Shown piece after piece: positions 34,541-43,338 of a stretch of DNA of 64,000 nt. The notes below the pieces were generated by a model that was not told where the DNA came from, did not search any database, and saw nothing but the letters and a program-made list of their open reading frames with translations. Position numbers and translations under genes: made by a program. The stretch covers positions 62,001-126,000 of the forward strand of contig JAOADD010000038.1 in assembly GCA_026417495.1 (NCBI GenBank), given 5' to 3'. This DNA is from Ignavibacteria bacterium. GTDB taxonomy: Bacteria; Bacteroidota; Ignavibacteria; Tepidaquicellales; Tepidaquicellaceae. Each line of letters starts with the position of its first letter. Within the stretch, counting starts at the first letter, position 1.

Positions 34541-37015
34541 ATGAAATACATTTTTTCTTTAATCATTTGCTTAGTAATGCCACTTATGGTATTTGCTCAA
34601 GTAGATTTGCCTGATTATAGTAAATTAAAATCTATTGTTATACCACCTCCTGGATATCAAGTCACTCCTGATGGTGTTCAATCAATTCCAAAAATAATAA
34701 ATGGTTTTGATAATATGTTTTTGGGTGTTGATTATGGAGAACCATATATTGCTACAAATCCAAACGACCCACTAAATGCTGTTTGTGCTTTTAATATTAA
34801 TAACCTTTATTATACTATTGATGGATTTAATTGGACGAAAAACACACCATCCTTCCCTGGATATGGTGTTCTTGGTGATCCTGTTCTTGCTTATGACAGT
34901 TTAGGTAATGTTTATTATGCTACTTTGTATCAAAATGGTTCTATATATGGAATTGCCATTGTTAAATCTTCCAATAAGGGTATAAGCTGGTCAGCTCCAA
35001 TAAGTGTATATTCTACAACTGTTGGGCTTGCTGATAAAGAATGGATTGCAGCAGATCAAACTGCAGGTCCGTATTCAAACTATTTGTATGCTGCATGGAG
35101 ACAATTTGGAACATCTGGAATGAGATTTACAAGAAGTTCTGACGGTGGTAATACTTGGTCTACTCCAGTTACTCTTACCGGCGACCAGGGCGCATATATC
35201 GCTATAGGACCTAATAATAATATCTCAGGTGGAAGTGTTTATTTTGCTTGTGCTTTGGGTAATTACATTGCAGTTTATAGGTCTACAAATGGAGGGCTAA
35301 CTTTTGGTGCTTATGTACTTGCGACCCCGTATTTTATCGGTCCTGGTACTGTTTGCTATGGTAGATATACAGTAAAAAATTGTATTAGAACTGATAATTT
35401 CCCGAGAATGGCGGTTGATAACAGTTATACATCTACTCGTGGAAATGTGTATGTTGTTTATGCTGCAAACCCTAATATTGGAGCGGATAAAGCAAATATA
35501 TACCTTGTTCGTTCAACTAATTATGGTGCAAATTGGTCTTCACCAATTAAAGTAAATGATGATAATACTACGACTGATCAATGGATGCCAGCGATTTCAG
35601 TAGATAAATCTGGTAGAGTTTTTGTTACATGGTATGACTCCAGAATAGATACTACTGCTAATATAATGACAATGCTTTATGGCGCTGTTTCTACAAATGG
35701 GGGAGTATCATTTCAACCGAACCAACCAATATCTAATGCACCATTTAATCCAAACAATATGGCGGTAGGTAGTTCTGGAGATGCTAAATATATTGGTGAT
35801 TACATTGGTAATAATCCTACAGGTAATACATGTTGGCATGTTTGGATGGATGGAAGAGAAAATAATCTTGGGAGTTATGTAGGTTATTATCCTGATTTTG
35901 GATTAATTACTAATCCAAATACAATTTTTATTGGTAATAATGATAGTACGAATATTCTTATAAAAGTACCTGCTATCAAGGGTCCTTTCAATGATAGAGT
36001 TAAATTTACAGTGACTTTGGATTCATTACCAACTTCCGGGACAATTAGCCTTACCTATCTTAATGGGAAAGATTCCATAACAAATTTCCCCGATTCAACT
36101 TATTTAAAGGTTAAAACTATTGGAAATGTAACTACACGATTGTATAAACTTACAATTTCTGGTGCAGGTAAAAATGGTACACCTGTTCATAAAAGAGTTA
36201 TTGATTTGTATGTAAATCTTTCTACTTTATCCGTTGGTACTAATAGGGAACCCATAGTTGACTTCAAAGTAAATGGTATTCAATATAATACTCGTCAACA
36301 ATTTATAGTCCCCACAAATACAATAATGAATGTTCAGGCACTTAGTCCAAAAATTGCAGGCGGTTCACAGTTTGTTTTCTTAAACTGGTCGGATAATGGA
36401 GATACTACTCATAATGTTACCGTTAATGGGAATATATTCCTAACTGCATTCTATAAAGTTCAATATAAAATTGTTGTGATATCATCAATTGGTAATGCAT
36501 TCGGTAATAATACTTATGTAGACTCTGCAGGTAATGGAACATTTGGAGTTTATTCAAAATTCTATATGTACAATAATCAGTTATATCAATTTAGAGGTTG
36601 GACTGGTTCAGGTAATAATTCTTATACATCACCCGATAGTACAGGTAATGATACTGTTGTAACAATACCAATTTATAATCCTATTGTTGAGACTGCAAGA
36701 TGGACACCCGTTGTTGGTATAAGTCAGGTTGGAAATGAAATACCTAACGAGTATAAGCTTTATCAAAATTATCCTAACCCTTTCAATCCGTCTACAACAA
36801 TTGATTATGACTTAAAAGAAAATTCTGATGTTAGATTGATATTATATGATGTTATGGGTAGAGAACTTTTTGTATTGATTAACGAAAGGCAACCGGCAGG
36901 TAAGTATAAATATAATTTAGATATGACAGTCTATAATCTATCAAGCGGAATTTATTTTTATAAAATTCAAGCTAACAAATTTTCTGATATAAAGAGATTG
37001 GTCTTTATTAAGTAA
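34541..37015 (+). CDS. T9SS-secreted sialidase-like (BNR) repeat protein
   Basis: An 824-residue protein from ATG 34541, where a clear signal peptide starts (cleavage near VFAQ). Residues about 55-450 have repeated Asp-box-like motifs typical of sialidase/neuraminidase propellers: SSNKGISWSAP, SSDGGNTWSTP, STNGGLTFG, STNYGANWSSP and STNGGVSF. Catalytic sialidase residues cannot be confirmed. A region at about 620-735 (FLNWSDNGDTTHNVTVNGN, then FRGWTGSG) resembles divergent InlB B-type repeats. The end is a T9SS sorting domain with LYQNYPNPFNPSTTI, LYDVMGRE and LSSGIYFYKI. It should be a cell-surface or released protein. Confidence 0.88.
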   Translation: MKYIFSLIICLVMPLMVFAQVDLPDYSKLKSIVIPPPGYQVTPDGVQSIPKIINGFDNMFLGVDYGEPYIATNPNDPLNAVCAFNINNLYYTIDGFNWTKNTPSFPGYGVLGDPVLAYDSLGNVYYATLYQNGSIYGIAIVKSSNKGISWSAPISVYSTTVGLADKEWIAADQTAGPYSNYLYAAWRQFGTSGMRFTRSSDGGNTWSTPVTLTGDQGAYIAIGPNNNISGGSVYFACALGNYIAVYRSTNGGLTFGAYVLATPYFIGPGTVCYGRYTVKNCIRTDNFPRMAVDNSYTSTRGNVYVVYAANPNIGADKANIYLVRSTNYGANWSSPIKVNDDNTTTDQWMPAISVDKSGRVFVTWYDSRIDTTANIMTMLYGAVSTNGGVSFQPNQPISNAPFNPNNMAVGSSGDAKYIGDYIGNNPTGNTCWHVWMDGRENNLGSYVGYYPDFGLITNPNTIFIGNNDSTNILIKVPAIKGPFNDRVKFTVTLDSLPTSGTISLTYLNGKDSITNFPDSTYLKVKTIGNVTTRLYKLTISGAGKNGTPVHKRVIDLYVNLSTLSVGTNREPIVDFKVNGIQYNTRQQFIVPTNTIMNVQALSPKIAGGSQFVFLNWSDNGDTTHNVTVNGNIFLTAFYKVQYKIVVISSIGNAFGNNTYVDSAGNGTFGVYSKFYMYNNQLYQFRGWTGSGNNSYTSPDSTGNDTVVTIPIYNPIVETARWTPVVGISQVGNEIPNEYKLYQNYPNPFNPSTTIDYDLKENSDVRLILYDVMGRELFVLINERQPAGKYKYNLDMTVYNLSSGIYFYKIQANKFSDIKRLVFIK

Positions 37016-37061
37016 TACAGATCTTAAAAATTATGTTCCACTAATCATTTTAAATGAAAAT

Positions 37062-37093
37062 ATAAAGTGTTATCATATACTTTATGTTTTTTT
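37062..37093 (+). terminator. Weak intrinsic terminator
   Basis: A 7-bp AT-rich stem (37062-37068 with 37079-37085) and 10-nt loop are followed by G and seven T residues. It lies 47 bp after the T9SS sialidase-like gene and 35 bp before the next promoter. Confidence 0.5.
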
Positions 37094-37127
37094 AATATAT
37101 ATTTTAAATTTATAATTAGTTAATATA

Positions 37128-37156
37128 TTGACAAATTAAAATTTTCTTTTTATAAT
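37128..37156 (+). promoter_or_regulatory. Perfect sigma70-type consensus promoter
   Basis: TTGACA (37128-37133), a 17-bp spacer and TATAAT (37151-37156) match the consensus at all twelve positions. The expected transcription start, seven bases after the -10, is the A of the ATG at 37163, so the mRNA would have little or no leader. Confidence 0.8.
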
Positions 37157-37162
37157 TCACCG

Positions 37163-37867
37163 ATGAAAGATGTTATCATATCGGTGATAAAAGAGGGTGA
37201 GCGTTCTCATAAATTGAGTGAATTAATTGATTTCTGTCAAAAAATTGCAGTTACTACTATTAATGTATCTAAGTATAGAAATTTTATTATAGAAAAAAGC
37301 GGGCTATCAATTAATGATTTAGCAATTGATGTAATTGCAGATTTATTCGCTTGTGAAAAGGGGAAATATAAATTTATTGATTCTTGTTTGAAAAGAATTA
37401 TTGATAGTAAATCAGAAGATGAAATTTTAGCAAAATTATATGCGCTTGTTATTGCCAGAACAAATCAAAGGATTGTTGAATTAAGAGAAGAGTGTGGTGA
37501 ATTATATTTTAAAATAAAAAAGGCTGTCAAACTTTTTTTAAATAGGTGTAATGACTATAAAAAAGTTTTTTATAAATCAACCTGTTATATTTATTCTTGT
37601 GAGCTTAGTAAACTGAACCCAAGGTTAAAAGAGATTCCAATTGAAGAATTATTGCAGCTTCTTTTTTCTTTAAAGTTTGAAAAGTTATCCGTAGCATCAA
37701 TAACAAGTAAGGCTCTTGAAATTGTAAATTCTCAGAAAAAATATTTACGGGCTATTAGTGAGTTCAATTTATACTTTGTTATTTCAGAGTTTTATAAATG
37801 TAGACTGCGAGATCACTTGAAAGATATGGAAAATGTACACTATATAGATATAGAGGTTGAAATATGA
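37163..37867 (+). CDS. Unknown soluble protein, possibly sigma-factor-like
   Basis: A 234-residue helical, soluble protein with no signal or membrane segment. I do not recognise it with certainty. The segment DLAIDVIADLF (about 52-62), followed at about 95-110 by a LVIARTNQRIVELREE stretch, recalls region 2 of extracytoplasmic-function sigma factors (DLxQEVFLxLF ... ARNxxxDxxR). The C-terminal part (about 155-215) could hold a helix-turn-helix (LSVASITSKALEIV) but is not a clear region 4. It is first in a tight three-gene operon whose second gene looks anti-sigma-like and overlaps it by 4 bp (ATGA). Sigma function is a hypothesis only. Confidence 0.6.
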   Translation: MKDVIISVIKEGERSHKLSELIDFCQKIAVTTINVSKYRNFIIEKSGLSINDLAIDVIADLFACEKGKYKFIDSCLKRIIDSKSEDEILAKLYALVIARTNQRIVELREECGELYFKIKKAVKLFLNRCNDYKKVFYKSTCYIYSCELSKLNPRLKEIPIEELLQLLFSLKFEKLSVASITSKALEIVNSQKKYLRAISEFNLYFVISEFYKCRLRDHLKDMENVHYIDIEVEI

Positions 37868-38373
37868 AATTGATTACAGACGAAATATTACATCTTTATT
37901 TTATTAATCCTGATTTATTAGATAAGGATACTCTTAAAGAAATTAAGGAGTATCTTTTAACAGATGAAGATTTCATTAATCGCTATAGAGAAATAGAGAA
38001 ATTTCACAAAATTTTCCGTGAGATTAACTCATCAGAAAAATTTATAACTCTTTATCCATTTCAATATGAAAAAACTAATAATATTAGACTAGCAGCAGCT
38101 CATATAAAAGAAAAAAAGAATGAGTTTCGATATTATACTTCTTTCATTTCTGCTGACAATGTGGTTATACTTAGAGTTCAGAAAAATGATTTAACAAATC
38201 AATATAAATTAAATTTAATAACAGATATACCTGTTGATTTTAAAAAAGTAAGGATAAATATTGGAGGATATGGAAAAGATATAATACCTGATGATTATGG
38301 GGTTGCAATTATAAATGATTTTGAAATAGACATCGATACAAATATACATATAAATCTCGGTTTAGAAAATTAA
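37864..38373 (+). CDS. Unknown protein, possibly anti-sigma-like
   Basis: A 169-residue soluble protein. Its N-terminal 55 residues (ITDEILHLYFINPDLLDKDT, then a helix with DEDFINRYREIEKF) have the helical pattern of anti-sigma-factor N-termini but lack the His-Cys-Cys zinc ligands. The C-terminal 90 residues look like a beta sandwich (RYYTSFISADNVVILRVQ, NLITDIPVDFKKVRINIGG). No membrane helix. It overlaps the upstream gene by 4 bp and ends 6 bp before the Lon-like membrane protein, so the three are cotranscribed and probably made in fixed ratio. Confidence 0.6.
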   Translation: MKLITDEILHLYFINPDLLDKDTLKEIKEYLLTDEDFINRYREIEKFHKIFREINSSEKFITLYPFQYEKTNNIRLAAAHIKEKKNEFRYYTSFISADNVVILRVQKNDLTNQYKLNLITDIPVDFKKVRINIGGYGKDIIPDDYGVAIINDFEIDIDTNIHINLGLEN

Positions 38374-38379
38374 TGATTA

Positions 38380-40509
38380 ATGAAATCTCACCTGCTTGAA
38401 GTTGAGAATTATTTTATTCATTTAATTGATCTTTTAAGGACTCAAGCTTCAAATGGTTTTAAATTAACAGCCATTTATGAATTTCTCAATATTCTTCTAT
38501 TAAGGAAAGATTATTCAAAATTTGTTTCCTACTATTCAGATTTAGCACCATATATAGAATATATTATAAATGAAGCAAAATTTGAGGGGTTATCACCTAT
38601 TTTCTTAACAGATTATCAACTAATAATTGATAAGTTATCTATATTCGATCTATTCAAGAACAAAATTGAACTACTTAAAATTCTTGAAGAGGGTAAAAAA
38701 AATATTTTTAATCCAATTGAGAAAGACTTATTATACAACTGTATCCCTATCATTCTCATTGAAGAAAATAGTAATCAAGGGTTTAGGTTAAATCCCAAGT
38801 TTGCAGTTATAAAAAAACTTTATATACATACTACCCTTGCTGATAAAGAGCAGAATGAAGATAAAATTGAATTTAAAAATATCATTGATTTGAGGGAAAC
38901 AGGTATAATCGATTGCTTAAAAGATTCTATTAAAAAAGTTAAAGTACTATGTAATCAGAAAGGAATAAAAGTTCACAATTATAATTTCACATTCTATTTT
39001 GATAGTGATCAATACATATATACGGGTTCGTCCCTTCAGTTAGCTGCTACATCTCTGGCATTTAATTCTATATTATTAACAGAATTAAATAATCAGTACT
39101 ATAAATTTAGGAATGATTGTGTAATGACGGGAGCTTTAGATGATGATGGTAATGTAATGAAAATGGATACGGATATATTGGAGCTGAAAATAAAAGGAGT
39201 GTTTTTTTCAGGTTATTCTAAAATGATTTTGCCTGAAGATAATTTTGCTGATGCTATTGAGATTTTGAAAAGTATGAAAAATATATATCCTGAAAAGAAT
39301 CTTGAAATCATACCTATTAAAAAAGCTGATAATATATTTACAAATTTAGAAATTGTTGAAAGATTTGATTTAAAAATTTTAGAAAAATTAAAAGCTAGAT
39401 ATAAAAAATATAATGTTGCTGTTAATTGGGTTTTAAGTTTATTACTTATCATTTTTATCTTACTTGCAACAGTTGACTATGTAATTCCAAGACTTGATAG
39501 AAATCCTATTGAATATAATTATTTGGATAATCATTATTCCATTTTTAACAAATATGGAATTGAAATTTGGAGGTCAAAGATTTTAAGCGATATTAATCGT
39601 GAATACTATTATGATCAGCTATGCCCAAATAGTCGTTGTTTATTAACCGATGTAGATAGTAATAACATTAATGAATTAATTTATCTTGTAAGGGATTATA
39701 ATGATAATGATGAAAGTAGAAGTATTTTTTGTTCAAATCCCGAGATAAAACTCTTTCCATTCTTATTGCCAATTAGAACACTAAACTACCCCAATGATCC
39801 TATAGATAATTATAACTATTATATAAAAGGTATCGTATTGATAGATTGTAATGCTGATAATAGAGAAGATATCCTATTTTGGGGTTTAAATTCAAAATAT
39901 TATCCTGGTATAATTGGTGCTATTGACTTCAATGGTAATATTATCGCAGAATATTGGAATGAAGGACATACAACAATTGTTAAAGTGTTCGATATTGATG
40001 GTTATGGTAATAAAGAGATTTTTGTTGGGGGATGTAATAATAGAGATTCTATTGAGTGTGCTGCATTAATTGTTTTTAATCCTTATTATATTTCTGGTAG
40101 CAGTCCTTATACGAATCCATTATCCAATAATAAAAAAGGATTAGAAAAATATTATATTATATTTCCAAAATCCATTATACTTAAATATACAAGGAGAGAA
40201 AGAAATAACGTTCAGAATATAAACTATAATATCAATAATACAATCTCATGCTGGACTTTTGAGGGTGAGATATCAGAAGATTTGTCTATCTGTTACCAAT
40301 TTGACAAAGATTTAAATTTACTTAGAGTTGACTGCAATGATAAATTTAAGAATGCATATGAAAAATTAATAAAAGAGAAAAATTTAGACCTTCCAGATAT
40401 ACAAACCTACCTAAATAATTTAAAATCAGAAGTTAAATGGTGGAATGGTGATTATTTCTCCAAAAATCCATCAACAAATAGACATTATTTAGAAGCAATA
40501 AATAGATAA
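38380..40509 (+). CDS. Membrane protein: degenerate Lon-like domain plus extracytoplasmic FG-GAP-like region
   Basis: A 709-residue protein. Residues 1-175 are helical and of unknown type. Residues about 178-330 resemble the Lon (S16) proteolytic domain: a helix with GIIDCLKDSIKKVKVLC, then GSSLQLAATSLAF where Ser218 matches the Lon catalytic Ser, VMTGALDDDGNV matching the Lon MTGExxxxGxV strand, and SKMILPEDN matching TVLIP. The catalytic Lys position is Ile266 and its GG pair is Asp263-Thr264, so proteolysis is improbable. One membrane helix (about 347-367) with Lys/Arg before it places the rest outside. The outer part has Asp-rich loops at 424, 489 and 538 (DVDSNNINE, DCNADNRED, DIDGYGNKE) like Ca2+ loops of FG-GAP/VCBS propellers. 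Confidence 0.75.
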   Translation: MKSHLLEVENYFIHLIDLLRTQASNGFKLTAIYEFLNILLLRKDYSKFVSYYSDLAPYIEYIINEAKFEGLSPIFLTDYQLIIDKLSIFDLFKNKIELLKILEEGKKNIFNPIEKDLLYNCIPIILIEENSNQGFRLNPKFAVIKKLYIHTTLADKEQNEDKIEFKNIIDLRETGIIDCLKDSIKKVKVLCNQKGIKVHNYNFTFYFDSDQYIYTGSSLQLAATSLAFNSILLTELNNQYYKFRNDCVMTGALDDDGNVMKMDTDILELKIKGVFFSGYSKMILPEDNFADAIEILKSMKNIYPEKNLEIIPIKKADNIFTNLEIVERFDLKILEKLKARYKKYNVAVNWVLSLLLIIFILLATVDYVIPRLDRNPIEYNYLDNHYSIFNKYGIEIWRSKILSDINREYYYDQLCPNSRCLLTDVDSNNINELIYLVRDYNDNDESRSIFCSNPEIKLFPFLLPIRTLNYPNDPIDNYNYYIKGIVLIDCNADNREDILFWGLNSKYYPGIIGAIDFNGNIIAEYWNEGHTTIVKVFDIDGYGNKEIFVGGCNNRDSIECAALIVFNPYYISGSSPYTNPLSNNKKGLEKYYIIFPKSIILKYTRRERNNVQNINYNINNTISCWTFEGEISEDLSICYQFDKDLNLLRVDCNDKFKNAYEKLIKEKNLDLPDIQTYLNNLKSEVKWWNGDYFSKNPSTNRHYLEAINR

Positions 40510-40616
40510 TTATCCATTAACTTAAATTTTAAATACTATTTTTGATATAATAAATATATGTATATTAATAATTTTAAACACATATTTAAAATTTTACTTT
40601 AAGATAAATTTTTAAC

Positions 40617-40645
40617 TTGACAAAAAATAATATAGTTATTATTTT
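40617..40645 (+). promoter_or_regulatory. Promoter for the candidate small RNA
   Basis: TTGACA (40617-40622), a 17-bp spacer and TATTTT (40640-40645; four of six consensus positions). Transcription would begin near 40652, just before the GC-richer structured segment. Confidence 0.55.
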
Positions 40646-40651
40646 AATGTT

Positions 40652-40820
40652 GCTATGGGAACTGAATCACGTATCGAACCTGTGGTCTATAGTTATGGAG
40701 GGAACCTTCTGTTTTCTTTATATTTGTTGAGTAAAGGGAAGATTTTCAATAAAAAAGTAAAGGTTTTTAACAGAATGGGAAAAGTTATTTTTTATTATGA
40801 GGGCCACAGGTAATTTTTTT
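40652..40820 (+). ncRNA. Candidate structured small RNA (6S-like hairpin)
   Basis: This stretch is clearly richer in GC than its AT-rich flanks and can fold into one long interrupted hairpin. The closing helix pairs 40678-40687 with 40802-40811 (10 bp, one G-U). Inner helices pair 40705-40713 with 40769-40778 (one bulge), 40716-40720 with 40758-40762, and 40724-40730 with 40746-40752. A large two-sided internal loop lies between the closing and inner helices. The closing helix is followed by a run of eight T, as in an intrinsic terminator. Length (about 165 nt), one-hairpin shape and central bubble recall 6S RNA, the RNA polymerase regulator; that identity is inference. A 52-codon frame (40655-40813) also crosses it. 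Confidence 0.45.
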
Positions 40821-40837
40821 TATTATTAAGATTTATC

Positions 40838-41230
40838 TTGAGAAAATCAAATCACATTAAGGTTTTTAAAGCTAAAGATTTGCATACTTATTCGAGTGAA
40901 GCAAAAATAAGGAAAAATGTTCACTATTCAAAAGATATTATCAATTTATTGAAAAAACAAAAGTTCGATATTGTAATATTTGATTTCAAATTGAATCTCA
41001 AAGATAGTTTAAGCTTTTTGAACGAATTAAAATTTGCTGAAATTAAAGCTAAGATAATTATTTTTACAAACTTTGGTAAAAGAAAAGATTCATTACTCAT
41101 AAGAAAAAAAGATAAACCATTTTTAATGATGGTTGAAAAAATTCCAAAAGATTTGATAAAGGAAGCTATATATAGATTGAAAGAGTCCAATTGTAAAAAA
41201 ATGACGAAAGGATTAATAAAAGTTTTTTAA
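40838..41230 (+). CDS. Possible degenerate response-regulator receiver domain
   Basis: A 130-residue protein from TTG 40838 with no ATG alternative nearby. Its alternating strand/helix pattern resembles a CheY-like fold. FDIVIFDFKLNLKDSLSFL has an Asp where receivers are phosphorylated, KIIIFTNFG matches the Thr strand, and a Lys occurs in MVEKIP. The acidic pair expected near the N-terminus is missing, so phosphorylation may not occur. No output domain or partner kinase is present. It lies 18 bp after the candidate RNA and is followed by a strong terminator. Confidence 0.45.
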   Translation: MRKSNHIKVFKAKDLHTYSSEAKIRKNVHYSKDIINLLKKQKFDIVIFDFKLNLKDSLSFLNELKFAEIKAKIIIFTNFGKRKDSLLIRKKDKPFLMMVEKIPKDLIKEAIYRLKESNCKKMTKGLIKVF

Positions 41231-41258
41231 AGAAACCATACCCTATTTACACACCTTC

Positions 41259-41295
41259 AATAATAGGCGGATACCCAGACCGCCTATTATTTTAT
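41259..41295 (+). terminator. Intrinsic terminator
   Basis: A perfect 12-bp stem with a GC-rich tip (41259-41270 with 41280-41291) and 9-nt loop, followed by a short T-rich stretch. It closes the unit ending at 41230 and precedes the ABC-F gene. Confidence 0.8.
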
Positions 41296-41356
41296 TAAGA
41301 TATAATAATTTGTTAATTTATTTATAATAGAATTTTAATTTCTTATTTTTAATAAG

Positions 41357-43330
41357 GTGGTTAAGTTAGAAAATATATCAATTTCCTTTGGAGCGAGAGA
41401 TTTATTTAAAGATATTAGTATTTCTATAGGTATTAAAGATAAAATTGGGTTAATCGGAGTAAATGGTTCTGGCAAATCTACACTTTTTAAGATAATAAGT
41501 AAAAATCTTATCCCTGATAAAGGCAAAGTTATTTTATCGAAGCACACAACTGTGGGATATTTACCACAGGATGGTTTAGAAGTTTCGGGAACTACTCTTT
41601 ATGATAGTGTTTATAATTCTGCTGGAAATATTTCAGAGATTGAAAAAGAAATTAATGAAATTGAAAATGAAATTAGAAATTTTAAACAAAAAGACTCTGA
41701 AGAATACTTAGATTTACTTCAGCAGTATTCTGAGTTGCAGGATAGATTTAATTTACTTGAAGGATACAAATTAGAGGGTAAGATAATTAAAATATTAAAA
41801 GGGCTTGGTTTTAAAGAGTCAGAGTTTGATAAATCAATATCTGAATTGAGTGAAGGATTTAAAATGAGAGTAGCTCTAGCAAAACTATTAATTTTCAATC
41901 CATCTTTGCTTTTACTTGATGAACCTACAAATCATCTTGATTTTGATTCGCTTATCTGGTTAGAAGAGTATCTTAAAGAGTATAATGGTAGTTATATTAT
42001 CATATCGCATGAGAGAAATTTTTTGAATAATCTTGTAAAAAAAGTTTTTGAACTTTCTAATGGGAATATAAATGAATACTCTGGTAATTATGATTTTTAT
42101 GAGAAGCAAAAGATACTAAGAATTCAGCAGCAAGAAAATGAGATGAAAAATAGATTGAGATATATTAAGCAACAAGAACGTTTTATAGAAAGATTCCGTT
42201 ATAAAGCAACCAAAGCAAGTGCAGTTCAAAGTAGAATAAAATTACTTCAGAAATTACAACCTATAGAAAAGGAATTAGATGAAAAACAAATTGACTTTAA
42301 TTTTCCTCCTGCTATTAAAAGTGGGAAGGTAATTTTGGATGTTATTAACTTATGTAAAACTTATGATGGTGAAAATTACATTCTTGAAAACATTAATTTT
42401 AGTATTGCAAGGGGAGAAAAAGTTGCTGTTCTTGGTGCTAATGGTGCAGGTAAATCAACTCTTGTTAGAATAATTGCAGGGAAAGAAAACTATCAAAAAG
42501 GGGATATTAATTTTGGATATAATGTTGTTATGCAATATTACTCCCAAAACCAGTTAGAGGAATTAGACACTGAATTAACCGTACTTGAAACTCTTCAAAA
42601 AGTCGCTGATAATATACCTGAATCATCATTAAGAAATATTCTTGGAAGTTTCTTATTTACAGATGATGATGTTTTTAAATATGTAAGAGTTTTATCAGGA
42701 GGAGAGAAGTCTAGACTATCATTAGCAAAGATGCTTGTTTCAAAATCAAATTTTCTGATTCTTGATGAACCCACAAATCATCTCGATATAAGGTCTAAAA
42801 GTGTTCTCAAAAATGCCTTGCTAAAATATGAAGGTGCTGCTTTGATTGTTTCTCATGATAGGGATTTTCTTTCAGGGTTAACAGAAAAAATATTGGAAGT
42901 AAAAGATAAAGGTATCAGAATGTACCTTTATAATATTGATGAATATAGCTTAATAAAGCGTGAAGAAATACTATCACAAATCACACAGAATCACACAGAA
43001 GAATCATCAAAAAGGCAAACAAAGAATGATTCCCTATATTTAAAAGGACTTGAAATTAAAGCAAGAAAAAAAGAAATTAGTAAGAAAATAAATCAAATAA
43101 AAAAGGTAATTACTTTAATTGAAAATGAAATAATTTCACTCGAATGTAGGAAAAAAGAGATTGAAAGTTTAATGACAGATGATAATATTTACAAAAAGGT
43201 AAGTAGATTGATAGAATTGAAAAAAGAGTATTCCGAAATAATTGATAAACTTGATGCTCTAAATTCTAATTGGAATAAGAGTGTTGATGAATTAGAAAAC
43301 CTAAACAAACAACTTTTATTAATTAAATAA
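41357..43330 (+). CDS. ABC-F family ATPase
   Basis: A 657-residue soluble protein with two ABC ATPase domains and no membrane segment. Walker A motifs are GVNGSGKST (34-42) and GANGAGKST (360-368), signatures LSEGFKMR and LSGGEKSR, and both sites have LLDEPTNHLD-type Walker B. A Lys/Arg-rich linker between the domains has the Uup/EttA-type coiled helices, and the C-terminal 90 residues form a charged coiled coil as in Uup. ABC-F proteins act on the ribosome or in DNA-related stress responses; the exact subgroup is not settled. Start GTG 41357. Confidence 0.92.
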   Translation: MVKLENISISFGARDLFKDISISIGIKDKIGLIGVNGSGKSTLFKIISKNLIPDKGKVILSKHTTVGYLPQDGLEVSGTTLYDSVYNSAGNISEIEKEINEIENEIRNFKQKDSEEYLDLLQQYSELQDRFNLLEGYKLEGKIIKILKGLGFKESEFDKSISELSEGFKMRVALAKLLIFNPSLLLLDEPTNHLDFDSLIWLEEYLKEYNGSYIIISHERNFLNNLVKKVFELSNGNINEYSGNYDFYEKQKILRIQQQENEMKNRLRYIKQQERFIERFRYKATKASAVQSRIKLLQKLQPIEKELDEKQIDFNFPPAIKSGKVILDVINLCKTYDGENYILENINFSIARGEKVAVLGANGAGKSTLVRIIAGKENYQKGDINFGYNVVMQYYSQNQLEELDTELTVLETLQKVADNIPESSLRNILGSFLFTDDDVFKYVRVLSGGEKSRLSLAKMLVSKSNFLILDEPTNHLDIRSKSVLKNALLKYEGAALIVSHDRDFLSGLTEKILEVKDKGIRMYLYNIDEYSLIKREEILSQITQNHTEESSKRQTKNDSLYLKGLEIKARKKEISKKINQIKKVITLIENEIISLECRKKEIESLMTDDNIYKKVSRLIELKKEYSEIIDKLDALNSNWNKSVDELENLNKQLLLIK

Positions 43331-43338
43331 TATATAAA

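Noticed and set aside
37163-37867. Firm annotation as an ECF sigma factor
   Set aside because: Only a region-2-like helix is suggestive; no clear region 4 was found, so the gene is left as unknown with a hypothesis.
40660-40690. A tRNA-like T-arm on the minus strand (GGTTCGAT)
   Set aside because: No acceptor, D or anticodon arms can be formed around it.
40655-40813. A 52-codon protein gene
   Set aside because: The product resembles no known small protein and the same bases form a long hairpin with promoter and T-run; kept only as an alternative to the small RNA.
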